This document shows, in pieces, positions 1 through 5,318 of a stretch of 6,763 bases of DNA. Made by a program: the position numbers and the translations under genes. The stretch covers positions 1 to 6,763 of the forward strand of contig JAICPV010000123.1 in NCBI GenBank assembly GCA_025929655.1, in the 5' to 3' direction. The stretch comes from Pyrinomonadaceae bacterium (lineage in GTDB: Bacteria; Acidobacteriota; Blastocatellia; Pyrinomonadales; Pyrinomonadaceae). The notes beneath the pieces were generated by a model that worked only from the letters and a program-made list of their open reading frames with translations, was not told the origin of the DNA and ran no database searches. Position 1 is the first letter of the stretch; each line of letters begins with the position of its first letter.

Positions 1-19
1 CAAGTTCCAAGTTCCAAGT
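1..19. repeat. Left inverted heptamer array of the IVP cassette
   Basis: Sequence CAAGTTCCAAGTTCCAAGT, two and a half units of AGTTCCA. It is the reverse complement of bases 413-431 except for one position. Its last base is the first base of the reverse-complemented stop codon of the four-helix-bundle gene. The array starts at the window edge, so its full length is unknown. Confidence 0.85.
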
Positions 20-408
20 CATCTGAACTTGCGTCCCTTTTCTTCTGCTTGTTGTAAGTACCGCATCAATCCAGAGATTGTTCGAGAAGTTTCGATGAGT
101 AAAACGTTTATATCGTTGAAGGTCGACGCGTCCAGATAGTTTCTATCCGCGGCCAAGTAAAGCTGCGCTCTGACCTCTCCGCATGAGCCTTTCGCAACCG
201 AGAGGAATTGCAGAAACTCCTTATTTCCATCTCTTTCAAAACCCTCGGCGATGTTCGACATTATCGAAATGCTCGCTCGACGAATTTGATTCACCAATGC
301 AAAATCTTTGGAAAATCTTCCAACGTCGCTTATGTCGTAAACCCGATTCGCTACGCGGCGAGCGAGTTTCCAACCTTCAATGTCTTCGAACCTTTCAATT
401 CGAGCCAT
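19..408 (-). CDS. Four-helix-bundle protein, 23S rRNA-IVP (S23) family
   Basis: A 129-residue protein of the S23/IVP family. Family marks are an N-terminal FEDIEGWKLAR (residues 7-17), the core QIRRASISIMSNIAEGFER (41-59), which closely fits the family signature QxRRAxxSIxxNIAEG, and the EFLQFLSVAKGSCGE segment (64-78). Length is typical and the gene appears intact. Relatives sit inside 23S rRNA intervening sequences, and the fold resembles Avd of diversity-generating retroelements; the molecular job of stand-alone members is not settled. There is no recognisable Shine-Dalgarno: the 33 bases between the adaptor stop and this ATG are entirely the repeat array plus a short T run, so translation may depend on readthrough from the adaptor gene. 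It is the third leftward gene of the tetR-adaptor operon. Confidence 0.9.
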   Translation of the reverse strand: MARIERFEDIEGWKLARRVANRVYDISDVGRFSKDFALVNQIRRASISIMSNIAEGFERDGNKEFLQFLSVAKGSCGEVRAQLYLAADRNYLDASTFNDINVLLIETSRTISGLMRYLQQAEEKGRKFR

Positions 409-412
409 AAAA

Positions 413-443
413 ACTTGGAACTTGGAACCTGGAACCTGGAACT
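413..443. repeat. Right inverted heptamer array of the IVP cassette
   Basis: ACT followed by four 7-base units (TGGAACT, TGGAACC, TGGAACC, TGGAACT) at 416-443. The first 19 bases pair with the left array at 1-19. The last unit overlaps the adaptor's TAG stop (442-444 reverse complemented), so the cassette boundary lies exactly at the end of that gene. Confidence 0.85.
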
Positions 444-1782
444 AAACGGCCCGAACGAATGTGCCATCTGTTAATTGCCCAACATTGCTCGTCGCTACGA
501 TGTCGCCTTCTGCAACACCTTGTTTGACCTGGATCATTTGGTTTTCCAGAAGTCCAAGCTGGACGAACTGCTCTCGAACCATGCCGTCCTTGACGATGAA
601 AACGCGATTCGTTTCGCCGTCGGTCCGGACAGCGGCGACGGGGATCATCACGGCGTTTTCCGGTTTCGATTGCGTGATGCGAACGGTCGCGAACTGGCCG
701 GGCTTCAATAGGCCGTCGACGTTTTGTATCTCGGCTTCCACCGTCAGGGTTCGCGCCTGCGCGTTCAGGCTCGGCGCGACTCGGACTATCCTGCCCGCAA
801 AATTCCGGTCCGGATACGTGCTCGTTTGCAGAGAAACGCCCTGCCCGGTCGCGACCTTTCCAATCGACTGCTCCGGAATGTCGATCTTCATTCGAAGAGT
901 TGAGGTACGGACGATCGTAGCGATCTTGGTGTTTGGCGCGCTCGGGCTGATATATTCACCGAGATCCGCTGTCCGCTCGGAAACGTAACCGCTGATCGGA
1001 GAGCGCACGGCGTTATCACTCAACGTTTTCTCGGCTGCTGCGACCGTCGCCTGCAACGTGGCGAGACCTGCCCGCGCGCTCGCGGCTGCAGCCTTTGCAG
1101 CTTCATAAGCGGCACGTGCGGTGTCTATAGCTTTGATCGCAACGGCAGCATTCGACCTTGCTTCGTCGAGCTGGCCGAGCAGAGCATCTCGCTGCGATTT
1201 CCGTTGATCGTAGATGTTTCGTGCGATGTCGCCCGATTCAAGGAGTCGCTCGGCCCGCTTCAATTCCTTTTCCGCAAGTTCAAGCTGAGCTGTGACCGAT
1301 TTCACCTGTGAGAAATCCTTGATCTGGAACGTCTGTCCGTCGCCGATGCCGAGACGCGCTTGCGTCTGTCTCAAATTCGCAAGCGCCTGTTGGGCGCCGG
1401 CCTCGGCTTGGTCCGCTGCCTTTCGCTGCTGCTCGACTTGAGCTCGCGCCTGTTCGAGCCGGATCGCGGCATCACGAGCGTCGAGTCGCAATAGCACGTC
1501 ACCTTGATTGACGTAGCTTCCGATATCGAAATTGACCTCTACGACCTTCCCGGCGATCGCCGGTGCAACGTCGGTCTGCGCATCGCTCGCCAGGTTGCCG
1601 GTCGCCTCGATGTAAGCCGGTATCGGCATCACAACCGCCTGCGCCGTCGTCACGTCCACGATCGGCGTTTCGGACGCGGCATTGTTTTCGTTTGCAGCGC
1701 TCGACCCGCTGCAGGCCGATGACATGGCCGCAAAAGCTGCGATGACGGTCAGTATGATTGCGAAAACTATGCGTTTTCCCAT
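442..1782 (-). CDS. RND efflux periplasmic adaptor subunit (HlyD/AcrA family), lipoprotein
   Basis: A 446-residue membrane-fusion protein linking an inner-membrane RND pump to an outer-membrane channel. An N-terminal hydrophobic signal (about 4-20) is followed by Cys24 in a loose lipobox (SSAC), suggesting lipid anchoring. The first half of the lipoyl-like domain covers about 70-101 (AGKVVEVNFDIGSYVNQGD). A long alanine- and glutamine-rich coiled-coil hairpin runs about 102-255 and includes RAERLLESGDIARNIYD. The second lipoyl half is about 258-280 (AVRSPISGYVSERTADLGEY), then a beta-barrel (about 295-370) and a membrane-proximal domain to the end. ATG 1782 has a good ribosome site (AAGGA) directly after the tetR stop 14 bases upstream, so the two are co-transcribed. 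Substrate class (drug, metal, lipid) cannot be told. The expected permease gene is not in the window and should lie to the left, beyond the inserted IVP gene. Confidence 0.93.
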   Translation of the reverse strand: MGKRIVFAIILTVIAAFAAMSSACSGSSAANENNAASETPIVDVTTAQAVVMPIPAYIEATGNLASDAQTDVAPAIAGKVVEVNFDIGSYVNQGDVLLRLDARDAAIRLEQARAQVEQQRKAADQAEAGAQQALANLRQTQARLGIGDGQTFQIKDFSQVKSVTAQLELAEKELKRAERLLESGDIARNIYDQRKSQRDALLGQLDEARSNAAVAIKAIDTARAAYEAAKAAAASARAGLATLQATVAAAEKTLSDNAVRSPISGYVSERTADLGEYISPSAPNTKIATIVRTSTLRMKIDIPEQSIGKVATGQGVSLQTSTYPDRNFAGRIVRVAPSLNAQARTLTVEAEIQNVDGLLKPGQFATVRITQSKPENAVMIPVAAVRTDGETNRVFIVKDGMVREQFVQLGLLENQMIQVKQGVAEGDIVATSNVGQLTDGTFVRAV

Positions 1783-1796
1783 GATGTTCCTTCGTT

Positions 1797-2465
1797 TCAG
1801 TTAGCTGGATCGTTAATGCTCACGCCGTGAAGAATTATCTCGGCGAAATTCTTTGCCGCTTCCTCGTTGGTGATCTTGAGAAGCGTCTGCTTCTTGTCCC
1901 AGAGAATGTTGTTCAATGAATGGTGCAGGATCATTCCAATGAAAGCCCGAACGACCACGCGGGGGTTTATTTCTCGCATTACCCCGTCTTTTTGCCTTTC
2001 CGCGACATATCCGCCGATAAAGTCGTAAACCTTTGATACGAACTCAGTGAAGAATCGTTCCGCCAGGTCGTGGTCTTCTAGGGCCGAGAAAAACATCAGG
2101 CGCATGAAGCCGACATCCGCCTGCTGTTTGTTCATCGCATGAAGCGCGATGTGATAAAACACCCCGAAATCGTCCTTGTTTTTGATCGCTTCCTTTAGAG
2201 GTTCGTTCGAGTCCCACGGAAACCGATGACTGCCTTCTTCGCAAGCCTTTTCGTGCAGGATCGCGCCATAAAGGTCCTCCTTTGTCGAAAAATGCTTGAA
2301 AACCATCGCCTCGGACACCCCTGCAGCCTCGGCGATCTTCCGCGTGGTTGTTCCGCTAAATCCGTGAGTCGAGAATAAGTGCACGGCGGTCTGCAATATC
2401 TGCTTGCGGCGATCGTCGCCGGTCATCCGCTGTCCGTGCTCGCAATTGAAAAGATCTTTGATCAA
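1797..2465 (-). CDS. TetR/AcrR-family transcriptional repressor
   Basis: A 222-residue regulator. The N-terminal TetR DNA-binding domain spans about 22-66 (RKQILQTAVHLFSTHGFSGT, recognition helix near GVSEAMVFKHFS, then TKEDLYGAIL). The remainder is the helical ligand-binding and dimer domain, with no recognisable ligand signature. The start is a TTG at 2465, chosen because AGGAG lies 5 bases upstream; the internal ATG (Met14, 2424-2426) has no comparable site. It is the first gene of the leftward operon with the RND adaptor, a common arrangement in which the regulator represses its own operon and is released by a pump substrate. A palindrome between promoter and start codon is the likely operator. 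Identity as TetR family is secure; the inducer is unknown. Confidence 0.94.
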   Translation of the reverse strand: MIKDLFNCEHGQRMTGDDRRKQILQTAVHLFSTHGFSGTTTRKIAEAAGVSEAMVFKHFSTKEDLYGAILHEKACEEGSHRFPWDSNEPLKEAIKNKDDFGVFYHIALHAMNKQQADVGFMRLMFFSALEDHDLAERFFTEFVSKVYDFIGGYVAERQKDGVMREINPRVVVRAFIGMILHHSLNNILWDKKQTLLKITNEEAAKNFAEIILHGVSINDPAN

Positions 2466-2470
2466 TTAGG

Positions 2471-2475
2471 CTCCT
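2471..2475 (-). promoter_or_regulatory. Ribosome binding site deciding the TTG start of tetR
   Basis: AGGAG on the minus strand, 5 bases before TTG 2465-2463. It supports the TTG start over the downstream ATG. Its first base is also the edge of the operator palindrome. Confidence 0.75.
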
Positions 2476-2492
2476 AAGTGAGTACTTACTTA
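2475..2492. promoter_or_regulatory. TetR-type palindromic operator
   Basis: TAAGTGAGTACTTACTTA is an 18-base palindrome with only one symmetric pair mismatched (G2480/T2487). Length and the AGT-ACT core resemble operators of TetR-family proteins. It lies just downstream of the predicted transcription start and touches the tetR ribosome site, where a bound repressor would block transcription. Assignment to the adjacent TetR is inference from position. Confidence 0.75.
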
Positions 2493-2503
2493 CCGAATTT
2501 GAA

Positions 2504-2532
2504 AGATTACAATTTGGCAGATTCCCTGTCAA
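2504..2532 (-). promoter_or_regulatory. Sigma70-type promoter of the tetR-adaptor operon
   Basis: On the minus strand a perfect -35 TTGACA (2532-2527) is followed after 17 bases by -10 TAATCT (2509-2504). Transcription would start near 2497, giving a leader of about 32 bases that contains the operator. Confidence 0.75.
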
Positions 2533-2558
2533 GCAGAAAAAAATTCAAAAGCCAGAAC

Positions 2559-2567
2559 GTAAGTAAG
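2559..2567. promoter_or_regulatory. Possible second TetR half-site
   Basis: GTAAGTAAG is an exact inverted copy of CTTACTTAC at 2485-2493 in the operator. It lies 26 bases upstream of the -35, so the promoter is bracketed by the two copies. It could be an auxiliary half-operator; chance is not excluded for a 9-base match. Confidence 0.35.
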
Positions 2568-2635
2568 GGCAGTATAAAGATGTACCTGACGTATCTAGTT
2601 CGCGGTGGGTCTCCGTGATCCTGCGTCGGATGTAC

Positions 2636-2663
2636 CGCCCTTACGCCGTGCGGGCTTCTGCAA
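2636..2663 (+). repeat. GC-rich intergenic repeat, copy 1
   Basis: This 28-base unit starts CGCCCTTAC and ends GGGCTTCTGCAA. It is 25/28 identical to the copy at 3183-3210 and matches the inverted copy at 3081-3104 apart from about a 4-base deletion. GCCC and GGGC inside it can form a short stem. It lies between the tetR promoter and the DUF883-like gene. Confidence 0.75.
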
Positions 2664-2667
2664 AACA

Positions 2668-2693
2668 GGAACATTTGCTACACAGATTTCGTT
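2668..2693 (+). promoter_or_regulatory. Possible ECF-sigma promoter for the DUF883-like gene
   Basis: GGAAC (2668-2672), then 17 bases, then CGTT (2690-2693) resembles the GGAAC/CGTC pattern of many extracytoplasmic-function sigma promoters. No good sigma70 pair is seen; TATAAC at 2731 lacks a -35. Start would be near 2700, about 60 bases before the ATG. Confidence 0.35.
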
Positions 2694-2762
2694 ACAACTA
2701 TTCGCGCGATGTCACCATTGGACGGCTATCTATAACGCTATTTTTCAAGGAGAGAAAGAGAA

Positions 2763-3080
2763 ATGTCTGAATTCGAACAGGAAGTCAAGAAAGCGGAAAA
2801 GGAATTGGAGCAGAGCCTCGTTCCGACGCACACCGGCGCGGGCCAGGACGAATATTTAGGAGATTTAAAGATGCAGGCACAGGAATACGGACAAAAGGCG
2901 AAGGCTTACGCAGAAGAGAAGTTCGCATGGGCGGGCGAAAAGTTCAAGGAGATTCAAAACAAGGACCCGAAAGAGCTGGTTGAGGATGCGAAGGAATACG
3001 CCCGCCAGAAGCCCGGCCAGACGATCCTGATCTCAGCAGCGGTCGGGCTGGTGTTGGGTATGCTGCTTCGTAGGCGGTAA
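2763..3080 (+). CDS. DUF883/YqjD-ElaB-like membrane-anchored protein
   Basis: A 105-residue protein with a charged, mostly helical N-terminal part (1-80, rich in Lys, Glu, Ala; likely coiled coil) and a single C-terminal hydrophobic segment (about 86-102, TILISAAVGLVLGMLL) ending in RRR. The ARQKPGQ...AAVGLVLGMLLRRR tail is the hallmark of DUF883 proteins. The E. coli members YqjD and ElaB are tail-anchored inner-membrane proteins that bind ribosomes and are linked to stationary phase and stress; whether this protein does the same is inference. ATG 2763 has AAGGAG about 10 bases upstream. The gene stands alone, convergent with the next gene, with a strong terminator after it and repeat copies on both sides. 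Confidence 0.85.
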   Translation: MSEFEQEVKKAEKELEQSLVPTHTGAGQDEYLGDLKMQAQEYGQKAKAYAEEKFAWAGEKFKEIQNKDPKELVEDAKEYARQKPGQTILISAAVGLVLGMLLRRR

Positions 3081-3104
3081 TGCAGAAGCCCGCGCGAAAG
3101 GGCG
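3081..3104 (-). repeat. GC-rich intergenic repeat, copy 2 (inverted, shortened)
   Basis: Starts TGCAGAAGCCCGCGCG directly after the TAA stop of the DUF883-like gene. It is the reverse complement of copies 1 and 3 with about 4 bases missing from the loop. GCCC/GGGC can form a 4-base-pair stem. Confidence 0.7.
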
Positions 3105-3115
3105 AAAACGCGATG

Positions 3116-3153
3116 AAAAAAGGCGTCTACTTAGTAGGCGCCTTTCTTTTTTT
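3116..3153. terminator. Bidirectional rho-independent terminator between convergent genes
   Basis: Bases 3119-3145 form a 12-base-pair stem (AAAGGCGTCTAC with GTAGGCGCCTTT, one G-T pair) around the loop TTA. A T tract follows on the plus strand (3147-3153), and an A tract (3116-3121) supplies the T tract for the minus strand. It can therefore end both the DUF883-like gene and the leftward helicase operon. Confidence 0.92.
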
Positions 3154-3182
3154 AGAAACTGTTTGAATTAAGTTTTCTGATT

Positions 3183-3210
3183 CGCCCTTACTTCGTGCGA
3201 GCTTCTGCAA
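3183..3210 (+). repeat. GC-rich intergenic repeat, copy 3
   Basis: A 28-base copy, 25/28 identical to 2636-2663, ending GCTTCTGCAA immediately before the reverse-complemented stop codon (3211-3213) of the zinc-ribbon gene. Seen from that gene, TAG is followed at once by TTGCAGAAGC, mirroring copy 2 after the DUF883-like gene. Confidence 0.75.
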
Positions 3211-3567
3211 CTAATTCGCGTCCTGGGCATGGATCAAACGGCGTGTCGTATCGCCAAACAACACGTCGATCTTTTGCGTTTCGAGCACTGCCGTGACTTC
3301 GCCGTGGCCAAACTTGAAATGGTTCATCGCCTGGCCCTTGCGGTATTTGCGCGTGCGGTCATACGGCGACGCTTCTTTTGTTCTGCTGCCGGCAACGGAC
3401 GTTTTCACGCCGCGATTGAACGTGCTGGCTGTCTCACATGTGTCGCACTGGGCTTTCGAGATCTTGCCGAGCTTGGTTACCGTCTCAATGGTATGCGGCG
3501 TTTCGGTGTCGCAGCCGGAGCACATCATCGAGATCTTTTGCCCGGCCTCATATTTCTCTGCTTTCAT
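3211..3567 (-). CDS. Small zinc-ribbon protein with C-terminal PcrA/UvrD-type Tudor-like domain
   Basis: A 118-residue protein of no named family that I recognise. The N-terminal half has two CxxC pairs (Cys16/Cys19 and Cys41/Cys44), a zinc-ribbon-like pattern. A basic, polar linker (about 52-76) follows. The C terminus (about 77-113: KGQAMNHFKFGHGEV...KIDVLFGDTTRRLI) resembles the Tudor/KOW-like domain at the end of UvrD/PcrA helicases (FGxGxV, then a V-x-F strand and K/R-R-L), which in PcrA contacts RNA polymerase. ATG 3567 follows AGGAAA with about 10-base spacing. It lies 20 bases after the DEAD-box helicase stop, so they are very likely co-transcribed, suggesting a nucleic-acid role. Zinc binding and the Tudor assignment are inferences from pattern. 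Confidence 0.8.
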   Translation of the reverse strand: MKAEKYEAGQKISMMCSGCDTETPHTIETVTKLGKISKAQCDTCETASTFNRGVKTSVAGSRTKEASPYDRTRKYRKGQAMNHFKFGHGEVTAVLETQKIDVLFGDTTRRLIHAQDAN

Positions 3568-3587
3568 AAAAATTGATTTCCTGCCTT

Positions 3588-4790
3588 TTATCGTCGTCGC
3601 CGTCCGCCAAATGACCTGACCCTTTTCGCAGCCGGCCGACCGTTACTTACGACCGAAGCTCCAGTAGAAGCAAAGCTGCCGAAATCCGGCAAATGTACCC
3701 TCTCGACAGGCTGTCCTGTAAGCCGTTCGATGGCCCGCATCGAATGCTCCTCGGTATTGGTAAACAGCGTTATGGCGCGCCCTTTATTCCCCGCGCGGCC
3801 CGTACGGCCGATGCGGTGGACGTAATCCTCGGGTGCCTCCGGTACGTCATAGTTTATCACATGCGAGACCGAATCGATATCGATGCCGCGGGCCGCCACG
3901 TCCGTTGCAACCAAAACGTTGGTTTTACCAGATCTAAAGCCACGTAATGCAGCTTCCCGCTGCGATTGTGAGCGGTCCCCGTGAATGCGGTTGGATCTAT
4001 GCTCTCGCTTTTCGAGAATATGAGCCAAACGGTCTGCGCCGCGCTTGGTCCGCGTAAAGACCAGAACACGCTCAAAGTCCTCTTTTTCAAGCAGATCCAG
4101 CAAAAGCGGCATTTTGAACTGATGTCCGACCGGATAGGCCGTTTGTTCGATGGTGACCGCCGCTTTGCCGCGGGGGCTGACCTCGACATAATGCGGGTCG
4201 TCCATCAAAGAACGGGCGACTCGCTCGATCTCACTCGAAAGCGTTGCCGAGAAAAACAAGGTCTGTTTATCGGCCGGGATCGCTCTGTTGATACGTTTTA
4301 TTGCCGTAAGAAAGCCCATATCGAGCATTCGGTCGGCTTCGTCCAGGACCAGCGTGTCGATCCTGGAAAGATCCAACATGCCTTGTTCCATAAAATCCAT
4401 CAGGCGTCCGGGCGTTGCAACAATGATGTTGGCTCCGCGTCGGATCGCTTCGATCTGATTTTTATAACCGGCGCCGCCGATTATCGAAGCACATCGAATA
4501 TTCTTCGGTGCAAATTGGCGGCAAAATGAATCGGTCTGATTTGCAAGTTCGCGCGTCGGCGACAAGACGAGCACGGTCGTGCCTTTCTTCTGGTTGATAC
4601 CTAAATTCTGAAGTATCGGAAGCAAAAACGCAGCAGTTTTACCGGTTCCGGTCTCGGCCGTGGCGATCACGTTCTTGCCCTGCAAAATTATTGGAATAGC
4701 CTGTTTTTGAATGGGTGTAGGCTCTGTGTAACCCATCGACTCGCATTTCTCCGTCAAAAACGGCTGCAAGCCCAAATCTTTAAAGTTCAT
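3588..4790 (-). CDS. DEAD-box ATP-dependent RNA helicase, RhlE-like
   Basis: A 400-residue DEAD-box helicase with every core motif: Q motif (GYTEPTPIQKQAI, 20-32), Walker A AETGTGKT (45-52), PTRELA (78-83), GG (105-106), TPGR (126-129), DEAD (150-153), SAT (181-183), motif IV VLVFTRTK (242-249), ATDVAARGID (295-304) and HRIGRTGRAG (325-334). It unwinds short RNA duplexes with ATP, in ribosome assembly or mRNA turnover. The length and short basic tail (KRVRSFGGRRRR) fit the minimal RhlE type rather than DeaD/CsdA, which carry a longer RNA-binding C terminus. The ribosome site before ATG 4790 is weak (purine-rich AGAAAATACAA). A 25-base hairpin repeat lies about 34 bases upstream of the start, possibly in the 5' leader. 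First gene of a two-gene leftward operon. Confidence 0.96.
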   Translation of the reverse strand: MNFKDLGLQPFLTEKCESMGYTEPTPIQKQAIPIILQGKNVIATAETGTGKTAAFLLPILQNLGINQKKGTTVLVLSPTRELANQTDSFCRQFAPKNIRCASIIGGAGYKNQIEAIRRGANIIVATPGRLMDFMEQGMLDLSRIDTLVLDEADRMLDMGFLTAIKRINRAIPADKQTLFFSATLSSEIERVARSLMDDPHYVEVSPRGKAAVTIEQTAYPVGHQFKMPLLLDLLEKEDFERVLVFTRTKRGADRLAHILEKREHRSNRIHGDRSQSQREAALRGFRSGKTNVLVATDVAARGIDIDSVSHVINYDVPEAPEDYVHRIGRTGRAGNKGRAITLFTNTEEHSMRAIERLTGQPVERVHLPDFGSFASTGASVVSNGRPAAKRVRSFGGRRRR

Positions 4791-4823
4791 TTGTATTTTC
4801 TATATCTCTTTTCAACCGAAGAG

Positions 4824-4848
4824 GTTCGGAGTTCCTGCTTTAGCAGGC
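4824..4848 (+). repeat. Hairpin repeat, copy A
   Basis: GTTCGGAGTTCC followed by TGCTTTAGCAGGC. Its 5-base-pair stem is CCTGC/GCAGG with loop TTTA. Same family as 4883-4907 in opposite orientation: the 12-base lead is identical, loop and last three bases are identical, and the stem differs by paired changes. Confidence 0.85.
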
Positions 4849-4882
4849 TTTGTTCACCATAACCAGTTCAAACTCGAAGATT

Positions 4883-4907
4883 GCCGCCTAAAGGCGGAAC
4901 TCCGAAC
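4883..4907 (-). repeat. Hairpin repeat, copy B (inverted)
   Basis: Read on the minus strand: GTTCGGAGTTCC then GCCTTTAGGCGGC. The 5-base-pair stem is CCGCC/GGCGG around the same TTTA loop as copy A. The two copies could also pair with each other through their 12-base leads to give a larger stem spanning 4824-4907. Confidence 0.85.
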
Positions 4908-5318
4908 TCAAAACAGTTCTTCAGGATTATTTTAAGAAGTTATCTAACGGTGGGTTAATACTTTCGATGTAACGGTTTCAGCGAATGACCAACGCGAGAA
5001 GGCTCGGGCAAAATGCAAGAGCCGCTTCTGACAGTTATTAAGGACCGTCTCTCGAGTTCTGATCGCTTGCCTCACGTTGAGGGCGAAAATACCGTCGTCA
5101 AAAGAGAGAAGGATTATCAATGTAATCAGATTAAACCATTCCGCAAATGGTTGCAAACTAAATATTTAGGGGAACCGCTGAGACGATCGAGACTTATGGG
5201 CAAAATCCGCAAGCAGCGGCCATTGTAGTTTGGGCAACACCATTTATTTAATAGTTGGTTTATAATTCGAATATAAAGCGCTGTATTTGAGGTTTAAGGC
5301 GTCGCGGAGGCTCCGGCT

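Larger units (their letters stand above)
1..443 (-). mobile_element. Putative IVP-type cassette: four-helix-bundle gene between inverted heptamer arrays
   Basis: A single small gene is enclosed by inverted arrays of a 7-base unit (AGTTCCA/TGGAACT and variants). Bases 1-19 are complementary to bases 413-431 at 18 of 19 positions, and the one mismatch becomes a G-U pair in the leftward transcript. The gene's stop codon touches the left array and its start codon lies five bases inside the right array, so almost nothing else is carried. Known background: related four-helix-bundle proteins are encoded in intervening sequences of 23S rRNA genes whose ends pair to form a stem. Inference: this is a free-standing relative of such elements. 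No transposase or target-site duplication is seen, and the left array may continue past the window edge, so mobility is not demonstrated. Confidence 0.45.
4791..5318. other. 528-base divergent intergenic region
   Basis: No gene is supported here. It must hold the promoters of the helicase operon (leftward) and the membrane protein gene (rightward). Visible contents: two inverted hairpin repeats (4824-4848, 4883-4907); a perfect 7-base-pair hairpin AACCATT/AATGGTT (5134-5152) with no T run; a weak bulged hairpin (4998-5028); and a TATAAT (5261-5266) without a matching -35. Overlapping open frames of about 70 codons on both strands (5013-5228 plus, 4944-5156 minus) show no family resemblance. 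Confidence 0.6.

Noticed and set aside
413..443. Heptamer array considered as a CRISPR array or VNTR
   Set aside because: Units are 7 bases without spacers, so it is not CRISPR. The inverted partner at 1-19 and the gene between them fit a cassette boundary better than a simple tandem repeat.
461..988. Long plus-strand open frame opposite the RND adaptor gene
   Set aside because: It is antisense to a well-recognised gene with clear domains; the frame is a by-product of that gene's codon use.
2605..2859. Plus-strand open frame overlapping the start of the DUF883-like gene
   Set aside because: It runs through the repeat copy and then out of frame across the real gene, which has its own ribosome site and the DUF883 tail.
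3981..4529. 182-codon plus-strand open frame opposite the DEAD-box helicase
   Set aside because: Lies inside motif-bearing helicase sequence on the other strand and shows no protein family features.
5134..5152. Perfect 7-base-pair hairpin AACCATT/AATGGTT
   Set aside because: No T run follows and no gene ends nearby, so it is not a terminator; short AT-rich stems are common by chance.
5013..5228. Open frame of 71 codons on the plus strand in the 528-base gap, overlapped by a 70-codon minus-strand frame (4944-5156)
   Set aside because: No family resemblance, weak ribosome site, and an equally long frame on the other strand; nothing favours either being a gene, though a decayed gene remnant cannot be excluded.
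5261..5277. TATAAT and TATAAA boxes before the membrane protein gene
   Set aside because: No acceptable -35 lies 16-18 bases upstream of either box, in an AT-rich stretch where such hexamers arise by chance. A promoter is likely nearby but not placed.
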